A stretch of 64,000 bases of DNA from JAJDXO01 sp965221855 (GTDB lineage Bacteria > Pseudomonadota > Alphaproteobacteria > Rhodospirillales > UBA2165): NCBI GenBank assembly GCA_965221855.1, contig CBDCSV010000001.1:434001-498000 (forward strand), written 5' to 3'. The notes beneath the pieces were generated by a model. It made no database searches. It saw nothing but the letters and a program-made list of their open reading frames with translations, and had not been told where the DNA came from. Positions within the stretch are counted from its first letter, which is position 1. Every line of letters starts with the position of its first letter. Positions 1 through 8,713 of this stretch are shown one piece after another. A program made the position numbers and the translations under genes.

Positions 1-1336
1 CGAATATTCCCGGTGATACGTTGGAACCGGTAAGCGCAGCGCGCAGTGGCTGTGCAACGGCACCCAATTTGGCGGCGGCGGCGGCGGCAACATCTCTCGC
101 CGCGGTCTCGATACCCTCCCGCGACCAGTCTTCGAGCTGCGCCAAATGCGGGCGGATATGTTCGATCATGCCGCGCCCCTCCGCGTCAAGGATTTTTGCT
201 GCTTTCTGGTTCAAGGAGAGTGGACGTTTTCGAACATAAAATAATGCATTTTCAATAAGTTCCAGCATATTTTTCGCGCGTTCCTTAAGGCCTGACATTC
301 CGTTGAGCAGACGTTGCCGCGCCGCCTCGCCGACCGTCTCGCCGAGTTCGTTCTCCAGCCCCGGCAGGATCAGTTCGACCAGCCGATCATCCTCGGCTTC
401 ACGAATGTAGTGCCCGTTCAGACTGGTCAGCTTGTCCATGTCGAAGCGGGCGGCGGCTCTGCCGACGTCCTTGACGTCAAACCACTCGATGGCCTGGCCG
501 CGGTTGATAATTTCATCGTCGCCGTGGCTCCATCCCAATCTGAGAAGATAGTTGTTTACCGCCTCGGGGAGGAAGCCCATGTCGCGGTAGGCCTCGACGC
601 CGAGCGCGCCATGGCGCTTGGAGAGCTTTGCGCCGTCGCTTCCGTGGAGGAGGGGCATGTGGGCCATGATCGGCATATCCCATCCCAGGGATGCATAAAT
701 CCGGGCCTGGCGGAAGGCGTTGGTCAGATGGTCATCTCCGCGAATGACATGGGTGATGCCCATGTCATGGTCGTCGACCACGACCGCCAGCATGTAGGTT
801 GGCGTTCCATCGGCCCGCAACAGGATCATGTCGTCCAGCTGATCGTGGCCAACCCGCACTTCTCCCTGGATGACGTCCTGGATGACCGTTTCGCCGCCCT
901 CGGGCACCTTCAGGCGAATGACCGGATCGATGCCGTCGGGCGCCTCATCGGGATCGCGGTCCCGCCAACGGCCGTCATAGAGCCGGGCGCTGCCTGCCGC
1001 CCGCGCCGCCTCGCGCATCTCCGCGAGTTCCTCGGGCGTGCAGTAGCAGCGGTATGCCTTGCCTTCGTCGAGAAGCCGCCGGGCGATTTCGGCATGCCGG
1101 CCGCTGCGCGCGAACTGGGAGATGGGCTCTCCGTCCCAGGTGAGATCCAGCCAGCGCATCCCGCTGAGGATGGCGTCGACGGCCTCGTCGGTGGAGCGCT
1201 TCCGGTCGGTGTCCTCGATTCGCAGTAGAAACGTGCCCTGATGGTGCCTAGCGAACAGCCAGTTGAACAATGCGGTGCGGGCGCCGCCGATATGGAGGAA
1301 GCCCGTGGGCGAGGGCGCGAAGCGGGTGACGACCAT
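1..1336 (-). CDS. gltX: Glutamyl-tRNA synthetase, C-terminus cut by window edge
   Basis: This gene charges tRNA with glutamate in the cytoplasm. The ATG at 1336 opens a frame that stays open to base 2, giving 445 residues; the stop lies outside the window. The class I signature HIGG is at residues 15-18 after an APSPTG segment, and the KMSK-type loop reads KLSKRHG near residue 239. A second conserved stretch, IEDTDRKRS, follows the HIGG helix. The last visible residues, ALTGSNVSPGIF, match the anticodon-binding C-terminal region of the family, so only about 25-30 residues should be missing. It is divergent from comEC, with an AT-rich gap of 89 bases between the two starts. Alphaproteobacteria often carry two GltX-type enzymes, one of which may charge tRNA-Gln; this cannot be decided from sequence alone. 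Confidence 0.95.
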   Translation of the reverse strand, partial: MVVTRFAPSPTGFLHIGGARTALFNWLFARHHQGTFLLRIEDTDRKRSTDEAVDAILSGMRWLDLTWDGEPISQFARSGRHAEIARRLLDEGKAYRCYCTPEELAEMREAARAAGSARLYDGRWRDRDPDEAPDGIDPVIRLKVPEGGETVIQDVIQGEVRVGHDQLDDMILLRADGTPTYMLAVVVDDHDMGITHVIRGDDHLTNAFRQARIYASLGWDMPIMAHMPLLHGSDGAKLSKRHGALGVEAYRDMGFLPEAVNNYLLRLGWSHGDDEIINRGQAIEWFDVKDVGRAAARFDMDKLTSLNGHYIREAEDDRLVELILPGLENELGETVGEAARQRLLNGMSGLKERAKNMLELIENALFYVRKRPLSLNQKAAKILDAEGRGMIEHIRPHLAQLEDWSREGIETAARDVAAAAAAKLGAVAQPLRAALTGSNVSPGIF

Positions 1337-1425
1337 AAATTCTATATAAGTAATTGATATTATTTAATTATTCAAAACAAGGCGGGCAGTTTACAGGTTT
1401 GGTCCTGGTCTGTCATCCTTGCGCC

Positions 1426-3558
1426 ATGACAGGGGAGGATAAGCGGGCGGCCGCCTTGGCGGGCGGCATTCTCGGCGGTGCGCGGGATGCATTGCTTGAA
1501 GAGCGGGATCGGTGGCTCTTATGGGTCCCGGTGGCGTTCGGCGCCGGCATCGGCCTTTATTTCCTCCTGCCTGTTGAGCCGCCGGCCTGGCTCGCCTTCG
1601 GACCAGGTGCACTATCGATCGCCTGCGGTTGGCTGTGCCGCCGACGGCCCGTTGTCATGTTACTGTCCGTCGGACTGTCCATTGTCGCCGCCGGTTTCCT
1701 GAGCGCTCAATGGCATACCCTGGGTCTCAAGCACCCGGTGCTGACCGAAAATCGAAACGCCGCCAGCGTCCAGGGACGGATCGTGCTCCAGGAGCCGTTT
1801 CCCGATGGTGTGCGGGTGACATTGGACCGGATGAGAATCCAAAACCTGGCGGCGCCCCGGCAGCCGCCGCGGGTTCGCATTCGTCTCCGGGGAGCGCAAC
1901 CGGCTTTGGCGGCAGGGGACTGGATCGAGGTTCGCGCGATTCTCTCTCCCCCGCCTCCGCCCGTTCTGCCCGGCGGCTTCGACCTGCAGCGTCAGTTCTA
2001 TTTCCAGGAACTGGCCGGCGTCGGTTTCGCCCTGGGGCGCGCTCGGATTGTCCAGTCGCACCTGGAGGAGTGGCAATTGGCGAGCGCCATCGAACGGTTG
2101 CGATGGCGGGTCACGCAACGGGTGGTGGCCGCGATTCCGGGTGATGCCGGTACGGTCGCCGCCGCTTTGATCACCGGGCAACGCACTATCGTCCGTGAAC
2201 CCGTCTTAGAGGCGTTCCGCGCATCGGGGATTGCCCACCTGCTGGCGATCTCCGGACTTCACATCGGTCTGGTCGCCGGGTTCATTTTCGTCGTCCTCCG
2301 GGGCGGCCTGTCCCTGATCCCTGCCATCGCGTTGCCCTATCCAATAAAGAAATGGGCGGCAATTGCCGCGGTCATCGGCGCATTTGCGTATGCCCTCCTT
2401 GCCGGTGCGACGGTCCCGACCCAGCGCGCGTTTCTGATGATCGGACTGGTACTGGTGGCGATTGTTCTCGACCGGCAAGGCATCTCCATGCGCTCGGTCG
2501 CGTGGGCCGCCCTGGTCATTCTCGCACTGACTCCCGCCGCACTGCTGAGTGCCAGTTTCCAGATGTCCTTCGCCGCCGTTGTCGCCTTGATTGCCGTCTA
2601 TGAATGGATCAGTCGCCGGGCGAGCGCCCGATGGGCGTTGACTAGGCGGTGGTGGCGGGGGCTGCCGCTTTATTTCGGCGGCGTCGTGCTGACCACCATC
2701 GTCGCCAGCGCCGCGACGGGTCCATTTGCCGTGTACCATTTCAACCGGATCGCCGTGCTGGGACTCGTGGCCAATCTGGTTGCGGTCCCGTTGACCGCAT
2801 TTTGGGTCATGCCGCTCGCGGTCCTGGCCTTGATCGCGATGCCTTTGGGCCTGGACGGCACCTTTCTTGCCGCCATGGGCTGGGGGGTCGGCGTCATCAT
2901 CGATGTGGCGGAACGAGTGGCGGCGCTGCCCGGCGCCAGCTTCGGGATCAGCGGTTTTTCGACCACCGCGCTGATTGCCGTGGCGTCGGGCGGCATGTGG
3001 CTTTGCCTGTGGCAAAGAAAATGGCGGCTGCTCGGGGCGCCGCTGGTTCTGATCGGCGTGCTGATCATTCCCCGGGCGCCCGGCCCCGACCTCCTGGTGG
3101 ACGGCGACGCACGGTTGTTCGGCGTGGTTAGAGAGGATGGCCGGCTCGCCCTGTCTTCGGTTCGGGCTTCGCGGTTTGCCGGTTCGGTCTGGCTGCGGGC
3201 CGCGGGCCAAATCGGAGAGGCGCCTGCGCCGTGGCCGGCGCGACCGGCCGGCGGAGCCGGCGATCTGGCGTGCGACGCGCTGGCCTGTATCTACCACAGA
3301 GCCGGGAGGACGGTTGCGTTGGTCAGGGACAGTTTGGCGCTCGAAGAAGAATGCCGGCACGCCGATATCGTGGTGGCCACGGTACCCGTGCCCGGCCGCA
3401 TGTGCCGGGGCGCCGCATTGGTCATCGACCGGTTTGACCTCTGGCGCGAGGGTGCGCATGCGCTGTGGATTGACGAGACCGGAATCTCGGTCAAGACGGT
3501 TCAAGGCGAGCGGGGCGCGCGGCCGTGGGTGCTCCGCCGGCCGCGGGGCGGCACCTAG
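1426..3558 (+). CDS. comEC: ComEC/Rec2-family DNA uptake channel protein
   Basis: This is a polytopic inner-membrane protein of the competence channel family that carries single-stranded DNA across the membrane. I chose the ATG at 1426 (710 residues); the frame is open from 1354, but the earlier part is not family-like. An N-terminal hydrophobic segment and a DUF4131-like soluble region are followed by the competence domain from about residue 230, which contains the typical GIAHLLAISGLHIGL stretch and many membrane segments. After about residue 545 there is a C-terminal soluble part of roughly 165 residues that does not show the HxHxDH motif of the metallo-beta-lactamase-like nuclease domain found in longer ComEC proteins. 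Its stop codon overlaps the lexA stop on the other strand by four bases (CTAG). Confidence 0.9.
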   Translation: MTGEDKRAAALAGGILGGARDALLEERDRWLLWVPVAFGAGIGLYFLLPVEPPAWLAFGPGALSIACGWLCRRRPVVMLLSVGLSIVAAGFLSAQWHTLGLKHPVLTENRNAASVQGRIVLQEPFPDGVRVTLDRMRIQNLAAPRQPPRVRIRLRGAQPALAAGDWIEVRAILSPPPPPVLPGGFDLQRQFYFQELAGVGFALGRARIVQSHLEEWQLASAIERLRWRVTQRVVAAIPGDAGTVAAALITGQRTIVREPVLEAFRASGIAHLLAISGLHIGLVAGFIFVVLRGGLSLIPAIALPYPIKKWAAIAAVIGAFAYALLAGATVPTQRAFLMIGLVLVAIVLDRQGISMRSVAWAALVILALTPAALLSASFQMSFAAVVALIAVYEWISRRASARWALTRRWWRGLPLYFGGVVLTTIVASAATGPFAVYHFNRIAVLGLVANLVAVPLTAFWVMPLAVLALIAMPLGLDGTFLAAMGWGVGVIIDVAERVAALPGASFGISGFSTTALIAVASGGMWLCLWQRKWRLLGAPLVLIGVLIIPRAPGPDLLVDGDARLFGVVREDGRLALSSVRASRFAGSVWLRAAGQIGEAPAPWPARPAGGAGDLACDALACIYHRAGRTVALVRDSLALEEECRHADIVVATVPVPGRMCRGAALVIDRFDLWREGAHALWIDETGISVKTVQGERGARPWVLRRPRGGT

Positions 3559-4256
3559 TACTTCCTGAACAGGCCGACAAGGCGGCCCTGGACCTGAACC
3601 CGGTCGGGCCCGAATATCCGCGTTTCGTAGTCCTTGTTGGCGGGCTCGAGCGCCACGGTCCCGCCCTTGCGGCGCAGACGCTTCAGCGTGACTTCGCTGT
3701 TGTCGACCAGCGCCACGACGATGGATCCGCTCTCGGCGGTGTCGCATTGCTCGATGACCACCGTGTCGCCGTCATGGATGCCCGCGTCGATCATCGAATC
3801 GCCGTCAATCTCCAGGGCATAGTGCTCGCCCCCGCCGAGCATGGAGGGGGGAATATCGATGCTGGCGGTCGGATCGCGCAGCGCCTCGATGGGCGTGCCG
3901 GCGGCAATCCTGCCCAAAAGCGGCAATGCCGCGGGCTCTTCTGCGGTCGCCGGTTCGGATGATTTCGGGCGGAAGCCGCCTTCGATAACGTTGGGGGTGA
4001 AGCCGTTGGGGCGGGCCGGCTGCACATCGCCGGAGCGGAAATTCTCCGGCAGGCGGAGGATTTCCAAGGCCCGCGCCCGATGAGGAAGGCGGCGGATAAA
4101 ACCCCGTTCCTCCAGGCCGGTAATCAGTCTATGGATTCCGGATTTGGAGCGCAGATCGAGCGCGTCCTTCATTTCGTCGAAAGAGGGCGGAACCCCGGTT
4201 TCCCGCAGTTTTTGGTCGATAAAGACCAGCAATTCGTACTGCTTCTTGGTCAACAT
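3555..4256 (-). CDS. lexA: LexA repressor
   Basis: LexA represses the SOS regulon and is inactivated by RecA-stimulated self-cleavage. I chose the start MLTKKQYELL at 4256 (233 residues). The N-terminal winged helix covers residues 1-65. The cleavage bond is Ala119-Gly120 in the sequence RIAAG. The catalytic serine is Ser154 in DGDSM and the general-base lysine is Lys192 in EVTLKR, so the peptidase is complete. The gene converges on comEC and shares a four-base CTAG stop overlap with it. A promoter with an overlapping SOS box lies 90 bases upstream, which indicates autoregulation. The linker between the domains is somewhat long, as is usual in Alphaproteobacteria. Confidence 0.97.
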   Translation of the reverse strand: MLTKKQYELLVFIDQKLRETGVPPSFDEMKDALDLRSKSGIHRLITGLEERGFIRRLPHRARALEILRLPENFRSGDVQPARPNGFTPNVIEGGFRPKSSEPATAEEPAALPLLGRIAAGTPIEALRDPTASIDIPPSMLGGGEHYALEIDGDSMIDAGIHDGDTVVIEQCDTAESGSIVVALVDNSEVTLKRLRRKGGTVALEPANKDYETRIFGPDRVQVQGRLVGLFRKY

Positions 4257-4320
4257 TGGGACCCCCTTCCTGCGGTGCGACAAGACCCTGGGTTAATTTG
4301 GGCGGTCGACACTACATATG

Positions 4321-4335
4321 GAACAAAACCGAAAC
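4321..4335 (-). promoter_or_regulatory. Possible second, imperfect LexA box
   Basis: The plus strand reads GAAC-N7-AAAC, which on the minus strand is GTTT-N7-GTTC, one base away from the alphaproteobacterial LexA box. It starts 10 bases from the perfect box, in the lexA leader just downstream of the -10 element. It could be a second, weaker operator that tightens autoregulation. The single mismatch makes this tentative. Confidence 0.4.
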
Positions 4336-4345
4336 GCTCATACAT

Positions 4346-4374
4346 GTTCTAGTTTGGTTCTTTTTCAGGGTCAA
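4346..4374 (-). promoter_or_regulatory. lexA promoter overlapped by an SOS box
   Basis: Read on the minus strand, TTGACC (4374-4369) and TAGAAC (4351-4346) are separated by 17 bases and form a sigma-70-type promoter for lexA. The direct repeat GTTC-N7-GTTC occupies 4346-4360 on the plus strand; this is the LexA box form known from Alphaproteobacteria. The box covers the -10 element and most of the spacer, so bound LexA should block RNA polymerase. It lies in the gap between the moeA stop and the lexA start, so lexA can be transcribed independently of the trp-moa operon upstream. Confidence 0.85.
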
Positions 4375-4428
4375 TAGGGTTTTTTGCAAAATTACCCAAA
4401 AATTTTCGGTTTGGGCCGCAACGGGGAC

Positions 4429-5646
4429 TCAGACCGAGAGATTGCTCCAGTCCAGCCGGACGATGTCGACCCGCTCGCCCGCGGCCAGCGGCGGGGCGTT
4501 GGGCGGCCGGATGACCAGGCAATCGGACTGGGCGAACAGGCGCAACATGGAGCTGTCCTGTTTCTCGAACGGGGTGGCGGTCAATTCGCCTCCGGGGCTC
4601 ATGCCGAGGGTCGAGCGCAGGTAGTCCTGGCGGTGATCGTTGGCCGGAACATCGCGGCCGAGGAGCGCCGTCTCCTGCGGCGTTTCGTCGTCGTTCAGTC
4701 CGAGCATGACGCCGATGGCCGGGCGCAGGAACAGCACCGAAGTGACGCCCGCCGAGACCGGGTTCCCCGGCAATCCGAGCATCGGTTTGCCGTGGATGGC
4801 GCCGAATATCAGCGGCTTGCCCGGCCGCATGGCGACGGTGGAGAAGGTGATGTCCAGGCCCTCGCCGCCAAGCACCGTCTTGACCAGGTCATAGTCGCCC
4901 ACCGACGCGCCGCCGATGGTCACCAGCATGTCGGCGCCCCGGACGCCGTCTAGCATCCGGCGGAGATCATCCGGGTCGTCCCGGGCGATCCCAAGATTGA
5001 CGGCTTCTCCGCCCATGGCCTGAATGAACGATCCAAGGCCGATGCTGTTGGAGCTGATGATCTGGTCGGGCCCGACCGGTTCGCCCGGCAACACCAGTTC
5101 ATCGCCGGTGGATAGCAGCGCGATCCGCGGCTTCCGGGTGACCGTCAGCCAAGGCACGTTCATGGCGGCGGCCAGGCTCACATCGCGGGCTGTCATGCGC
5201 CGGCCCTTGGCCAGCAGAACGTCCCCCTCGGCGAAATCCAGCCCTGCGGGGCGGATGTAGCGGCCTGGCGTGGGCGCCTCGGTCATGGTGATCCTGTCGC
5301 CGTCGGTCTCGGTGTCTTCCTGAATGACGATCGCATCGGCGCCGTCGGGGACCGGAGCGCCGGTGAAGATCCGCACCGTCTGGCCGGCGGAGATGCCGCC
5401 GTCATATCCGTTGCCGGCCGCCGATTCGCCGATCCGGGTCAGGGTCGCCGGCACCTTGCCCACGTCCTCGGCGCGCACCGCGTAGCCGTCCATCGCCGAG
5501 ACCGCGCGCGGCGGCTGGGTGAGCCGCGAGGCGACATCTTCGGCCAGCACGCGCCCAAAAGCGTTGGCGACGCCGACCCGCTCTCCATTGAGGGGCTCGA
5601 CGCCGGCCAGAACCCGCGCCAGGGCGTCCGCGACGGAAATCATCAT
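4429..5646 (-). CDS. moeA: Molybdopterin molybdenumtransferase MoeA
   Basis: MoeA inserts molybdate into adenylylated molybdopterin in the last step of molybdenum cofactor synthesis. The protein has 405 residues, the normal family length. It contains the N-terminal MoeA region with AMDGYAVRAED near residue 50, the nucleotide-binding MoCF domain with LLSTGDELV near residue 180 and TIGGASVGDYD near residue 245, the MRPGKPL segment, and a C-terminal beta domain. Two adjacent ATG codons (5646 and 5643) are possible starts; the first overlaps the moaC stop as ATGA, which suggests translational coupling. It is the last gene of the trpGDC-moaC-moeA operon. Confidence 0.95.
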   Translation of the reverse strand: MMISVADALARVLAGVEPLNGERVGVANAFGRVLAEDVASRLTQPPRAVSAMDGYAVRAEDVGKVPATLTRIGESAAGNGYDGGISAGQTVRIFTGAPVPDGADAIVIQEDTETDGDRITMTEAPTPGRYIRPAGLDFAEGDVLLAKGRRMTARDVSLAAAMNVPWLTVTRKPRIALLSTGDELVLPGEPVGPDQIISSNSIGLGSFIQAMGGEAVNLGIARDDPDDLRRMLDGVRGADMLVTIGGASVGDYDLVKTVLGGEGLDITFSTVAMRPGKPLIFGAIHGKPMLGLPGNPVSAGVTSVLFLRPAIGVMLGLNDDETPQETALLGRDVPANDHRQDYLRSTLGMSPGGELTATPFEKQDSSMLRLFAQSDCLVIRPPNAPPLAAGERVDIVRLDWSNLSV

Positions 5647-6131
5647 GGGGTTTGGGTCCCGGCGTCGAAGGCGCCCGACTTGCCCCCCGACTTGTGGACC
5701 AGCCGTATATCGCCGATCCGGATACCCCGGTCCACCGCCTTGACCATGTCGTAGACGGTAAGCGCCGCGATGCCGACCGCCGTCATCGCTTCCATCTCGA
5801 CGCCGGTCCTGCCGGTCAGTTTACAGGTGGCGGAGATGTCGACGGCGTTGCGGTCCGGATCGCAGGTCAGTTCCACCTTCACCGAACTCAACTCCAGCGG
5901 ATGGCAAAGGGGGATCAGATCGGCGGTCTTCTTGGCTCCCATGATGCCGGCGAGTTGGGCGACGGTGAGCACGTCTCCCTTTTCGACCCCGCCTTCCATG
6001 ATCAGCTTGAGGGTTTCCGGCATCATATGGACCGAGCCCGCCGCCGTGGCCGTCCGTTCGGTCCGGTCCTTCCCGGAGACGTCGACCATCACCGCGTTGC
6101 CGTCATCATCGATGTGGGTGAGCTTCGCCAT
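5643..6131 (-). CDS. moaC: Cyclic pyranopterin monophosphate synthase MoaC
   Basis: MoaC converts the MoaA product of GTP rearrangement to cyclic pyranopterin monophosphate early in molybdenum cofactor synthesis. The protein has 162 residues, the usual length. Family signatures are LIPLCHPLELSSV near residue 75 and TGVEMEAMTAVGIAALTVYDM near residues 109-129; the latter holds the conserved acidic and methionine residues of the active site. The gene sits five bases after trpC and overlaps moeA by four bases. The pairing of late tryptophan genes with moaC and moeA is a common alphaproteobacterial arrangement. Confidence 0.96.
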   Translation of the reverse strand: MAKLTHIDDDGNAVMVDVSGKDRTERTATAAGSVHMMPETLKLIMEGGVEKGDVLTVAQLAGIMGAKKTADLIPLCHPLELSSVKVELTCDPDRNAVDISATCKLTGRTGVEMEAMTAVGIAALTVYDMVKAVDRGIRIGDIRLVHKSGGKSGAFDAGTQTP

Positions 6132-6136
6132 ACCGC

Positions 6137-6952
6137 TCAGGCACTCGCCCGGCGTGTATCCGCGGGCAGCCGCAGAAGATCACGGGTGGCTTGCGCCACA
6201 TCCGGCTGTTTCATCAACGATTCCCCGACCAGGAAGCAGTTGATCCCAATGGCGCTCATCCGGGCGAGGTCGGCCGGCCCATGGAGCCCGCTCTCGCTGA
6301 CCAGAACCGCGCCGCCGGTACTCATGGGCGCGAGCCGCTCCGTCGTGGCGAGATCCACGCCGAGGGTCTTGAGGTTGCGGTTGTTGATACCAAGGAGGGA
6401 AGGCGACAGGGCGAGCGCGCGCTCCATCTCCGCCTCGTCGTGAACCTCGACCAGGACATCCATCCCGAGATCGTCCGCGATCCGGGCCAGCCGGGCGGCG
6501 TCCGCGTCGCTCAGCGCGGCCATGATCAACAGGATGCAGTCGGCGCCGATCGCCCGGGCCTCGTACACTTGATAGGGGTCGAGCATGAAATCCTTGCGGA
6601 GCGCCGGCAGGCCGACTGCCTCCCGTGCCCGGCTGAGGAACGCATCGTCGCCCTGGAAATAGGGAATATCGGTCAGAACCGAGAGGCAGGCCGCGCCGCC
6701 ATCCGCGTAGGCCTTCGCCAGGGCGGGGGGATCGAAATCCTCGCGGATCAGGCCGCGGGAGGGCGACGCCTTCTTGATCTCGGCGATCAAGCCGTACCCG
6801 GTCTCACCCGCCGCCTTTAACCGTTCCGCAAAGCCTCTGGGCGCCGAAGCCCTTGCGGCGGCGGCCTTGACCTCGCCCAGGGGGCGCGCCGCCTTTTGCG
6901 CTTTGATGTGAGCGCGCTTGTCGTTGCAGATCTTCTCGAGGACGTCGCTCAC
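6137..6952 (-). CDS. trpC: Indole-3-glycerol phosphate synthase
   Basis: TrpC closes the indole ring, making indole-3-glycerol phosphate from the ribulose phosphate intermediate of tryptophan synthesis. The protein has 271 residues and is monofunctional, without a fused TrpF domain. The conserved EIKKASPSRG stretch lies near residues 59-68, followed by ADGGAACLSVLTD, LRKDFMLDPYQ and GINNRNLKT, all in the order of the TIM-barrel active site. Its start overlaps the trpD stop as ATGA. It is expressed with trpG and trpD. Confidence 0.97.
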   Translation of the reverse strand: MSDVLEKICNDKRAHIKAQKAARPLGEVKAAAARASAPRGFAERLKAAGETGYGLIAEIKKASPSRGLIREDFDPPALAKAYADGGAACLSVLTDIPYFQGDDAFLSRAREAVGLPALRKDFMLDPYQVYEARAIGADCILLIMAALSDADAARLARIADDLGMDVLVEVHDEAEMERALALSPSLLGINNRNLKTLGVDLATTERLAPMSTGGAVLVSESGLHGPADLARMSAIGINCFLVGESLMKQPDVAQATRDLLRLPADTRRASA

Positions 6953-7995
6953 CCGTCCTCTCCCTCCTCGTTGCGGCTGTTGGTCAGTTCGATCATGCGA
7001 TCCAGGGACGCCTGCGCCTTGCCGCTATCGACGGCATCGGCCGCCATTTCGACACCCGCCTGGAGATCGCCTGCCTTGTCGGCGACCACGAGGGCGGCGG
7101 CCGCGTTGTACAACACCACATCCCGGTAGGGCCCGGACTCGCCGGCCAATACGGCGCGGAGGGCGGCCGCATTGGTTCCGGCATCCCCGCCTTTGAGGTC
7201 CTCGGGCTTGGCCACCGGCAGCCCGGCTTCCTCCGGCGACACTTCAAAACTCGTCACCTCGCCGCCGTTCCACTCGGAAACATAGGAAACCCCGGTGGTG
7301 GTCAGCTCATCGGTGCCGTCGCCGCCGTGCATGACCCAGGCGCGCTCGCTGCCCAGCCGGCCGAGCGTGCTGGCAACCGGTTCGACCCATTCACGGGCGA
7401 AAACCCCGGTCAGTTGCCGCTTGACTCCCGCGGGATTGCAGATCGGTCCCAGCAGATTGAAGATGGTGCGAGTGGCCAGTTCCACCCGGGCGCCGGCAAC
7501 GTGGCGCATAGCGCTGTGATGCCGGGGCGCCATGAGGAAGCCGATGCCGGCTTCGGCGATGGATTGCTCGATCAGGTCGAAATCCGCATCGGTATTGATG
7601 CCGAGGGCAGCCAGGGTATCCGCCGCGCCGGACTTCGAAGACAGCGCCCGGTTGCCGTGCTTGGCGACCGGCACGCCGCAGGCGGCAACAACCAAGGCGG
7701 CGCCCGTGGAAATGTTGTATGTCCCGGTGGCGTCGCCGCCGGTCCCCACCACATCCATGGCGTTGTCCGGCGCTTCCACGTAGAGGCATTTGGCCCGCAT
7801 AGCCCGGGCGGCGCCGGTGATTTCCTCGACCGTCTCGCCCCGGACACGAAGCGCCATCAGAAAGCCGCCGATTTGAGCGGGTGTCGCATCGCCGGACATG
7901 ATGATATTGAACGCGGCCTCGGCCTGCGCCTCATCCAGCGGCGTGCCGCCTGCCGCGACGGCAATGTAGTTTTTCATGTCGGGCATGTCGTTCAT
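6949..7995 (-). CDS. trpD: Anthranilate phosphoribosyltransferase
   Basis: TrpD joins anthranilate to phosphoribosyl pyrophosphate. The protein has 348 residues. The PRPP-binding GTGGD motif is near residue 85, followed by NISTGAALVVAACG and KHGNRALSSKSGAADTL, and later the GDGTDEL stretch. The first ATG at 7995 overlaps the trpG stop by four bases; in-frame ATG codons a few residues in are alternatives. There is no fused glutaminase domain, which is consistent with the separate trpG upstream. Confidence 0.97.
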   Translation of the reverse strand: MNDMPDMKNYIAVAAGGTPLDEAQAEAAFNIIMSGDATPAQIGGFLMALRVRGETVEEITGAARAMRAKCLYVEAPDNAMDVVGTGGDATGTYNISTGAALVVAACGVPVAKHGNRALSSKSGAADTLAALGINTDADFDLIEQSIAEAGIGFLMAPRHHSAMRHVAGARVELATRTIFNLLGPICNPAGVKRQLTGVFAREWVEPVASTLGRLGSERAWVMHGGDGTDELTTTGVSYVSEWNGGEVTSFEVSPEEAGLPVAKPEDLKGGDAGTNAAALRAVLAGESGPYRDVVLYNAAAALVVADKAGDLQAGVEMAADAVDSGKAQASLDRMIELTNSRNEEGEDG

Positions 7996-8582
7996 GCCGC
8001 CACCTTATCGTTCTCGATCATCTTCAAAAAGTTCCCCAGGATGGAGTGCCCATGCTCCGATGCGATGCTTTCCGGGTGAAACTGAACCCCGGCGATTGGC
8101 AATGTGCTGTGTTGAATCCCCATGATCAAGCCGTCATCGCTGCGGGCGGTGATTTCCAGCTCTTCCGGCCATGGTTCCTCGTCGAGGGTGAGGGAATGAT
8201 AGCGGGTGGCCTGAAACGGGCTGTTCAGCCCATCGAAGACGCTCGATCCGTCATGGGACACGGCGCTCATCTTGCCGTGCATGGGAACCGGCGCACGGAC
8301 CACCTTGGCTCCAAACGCCTGTCCGATGGCCTGGTGCCCCAGGCAGACACCAAACAGCGGCAGCCCCTCCGCCGCCACGGCCGCCACCAAATCGAGGCAG
8401 ATACCCGCCTTGTCGGGATCGCATGGACCGGGCGATATCAGCACACCGTCCGGTTTCAGGCCGAGCGCGTCTCCCACCGTTATGGCGTCGTTGCGATGCA
8501 CGGCCATTTCCGCGCCGAGCTCACCCAGATAATGAAACAGGTTGTAGGTGAAGCTATCGTAGTTATCGATTAATAAAATCAT
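7992..8582 (-). CDS. trpG: Anthranilate synthase glutaminase subunit
   Basis: TrpG supplies ammonia from glutamine to the TrpE subunit for anthranilate synthesis. The 196-residue protein is a class I glutamine amidotransferase. The nucleophile cysteine lies in GVCLGHQAIGQ near residue 79 and the His-Glu pair in QFHPESI near residue 170. It is the first gene of the trpGDC-moaC-moeA run. The matching trpE lies about 6.75 kb away, beyond an island of accessory genes, so trpG needs its own promoter in the 193-base AT-rich gap 8583-8775. I see no convincing -10/-35 pair for it there and no trp attenuator. Confidence 0.95.
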   Translation of the reverse strand: MILLIDNYDSFTYNLFHYLGELGAEMAVHRNDAITVGDALGLKPDGVLISPGPCDPDKAGICLDLVAAVAAEGLPLFGVCLGHQAIGQAFGAKVVRAPVPMHGKMSAVSHDGSSVFDGLNSPFQATRYHSLTLDEEPWPEELEITARSDDGLIMGIQHSTLPIAGVQFHPESIASEHGHSILGNFLKMIENDKVAA

Positions 8583-8713
8583 TTCAAAAAGTTATAAGAG
8601 TTTATTCATAAAGAAAATAAGACAAATCGTGGTTCCCACGCTGGATGGGCGCCACATTGCAAGCCTGCCCGCCGAGCGTCAAGAAAACTCACGTCATTGG
8701 GAAGCATCCCGGC

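Noticed and set aside
8583..8712. trp attenuator or Trp-rich leader peptide before trpG
   Set aside because: I saw no short frame with consecutive Trp codons and no terminator hairpin in this gap.
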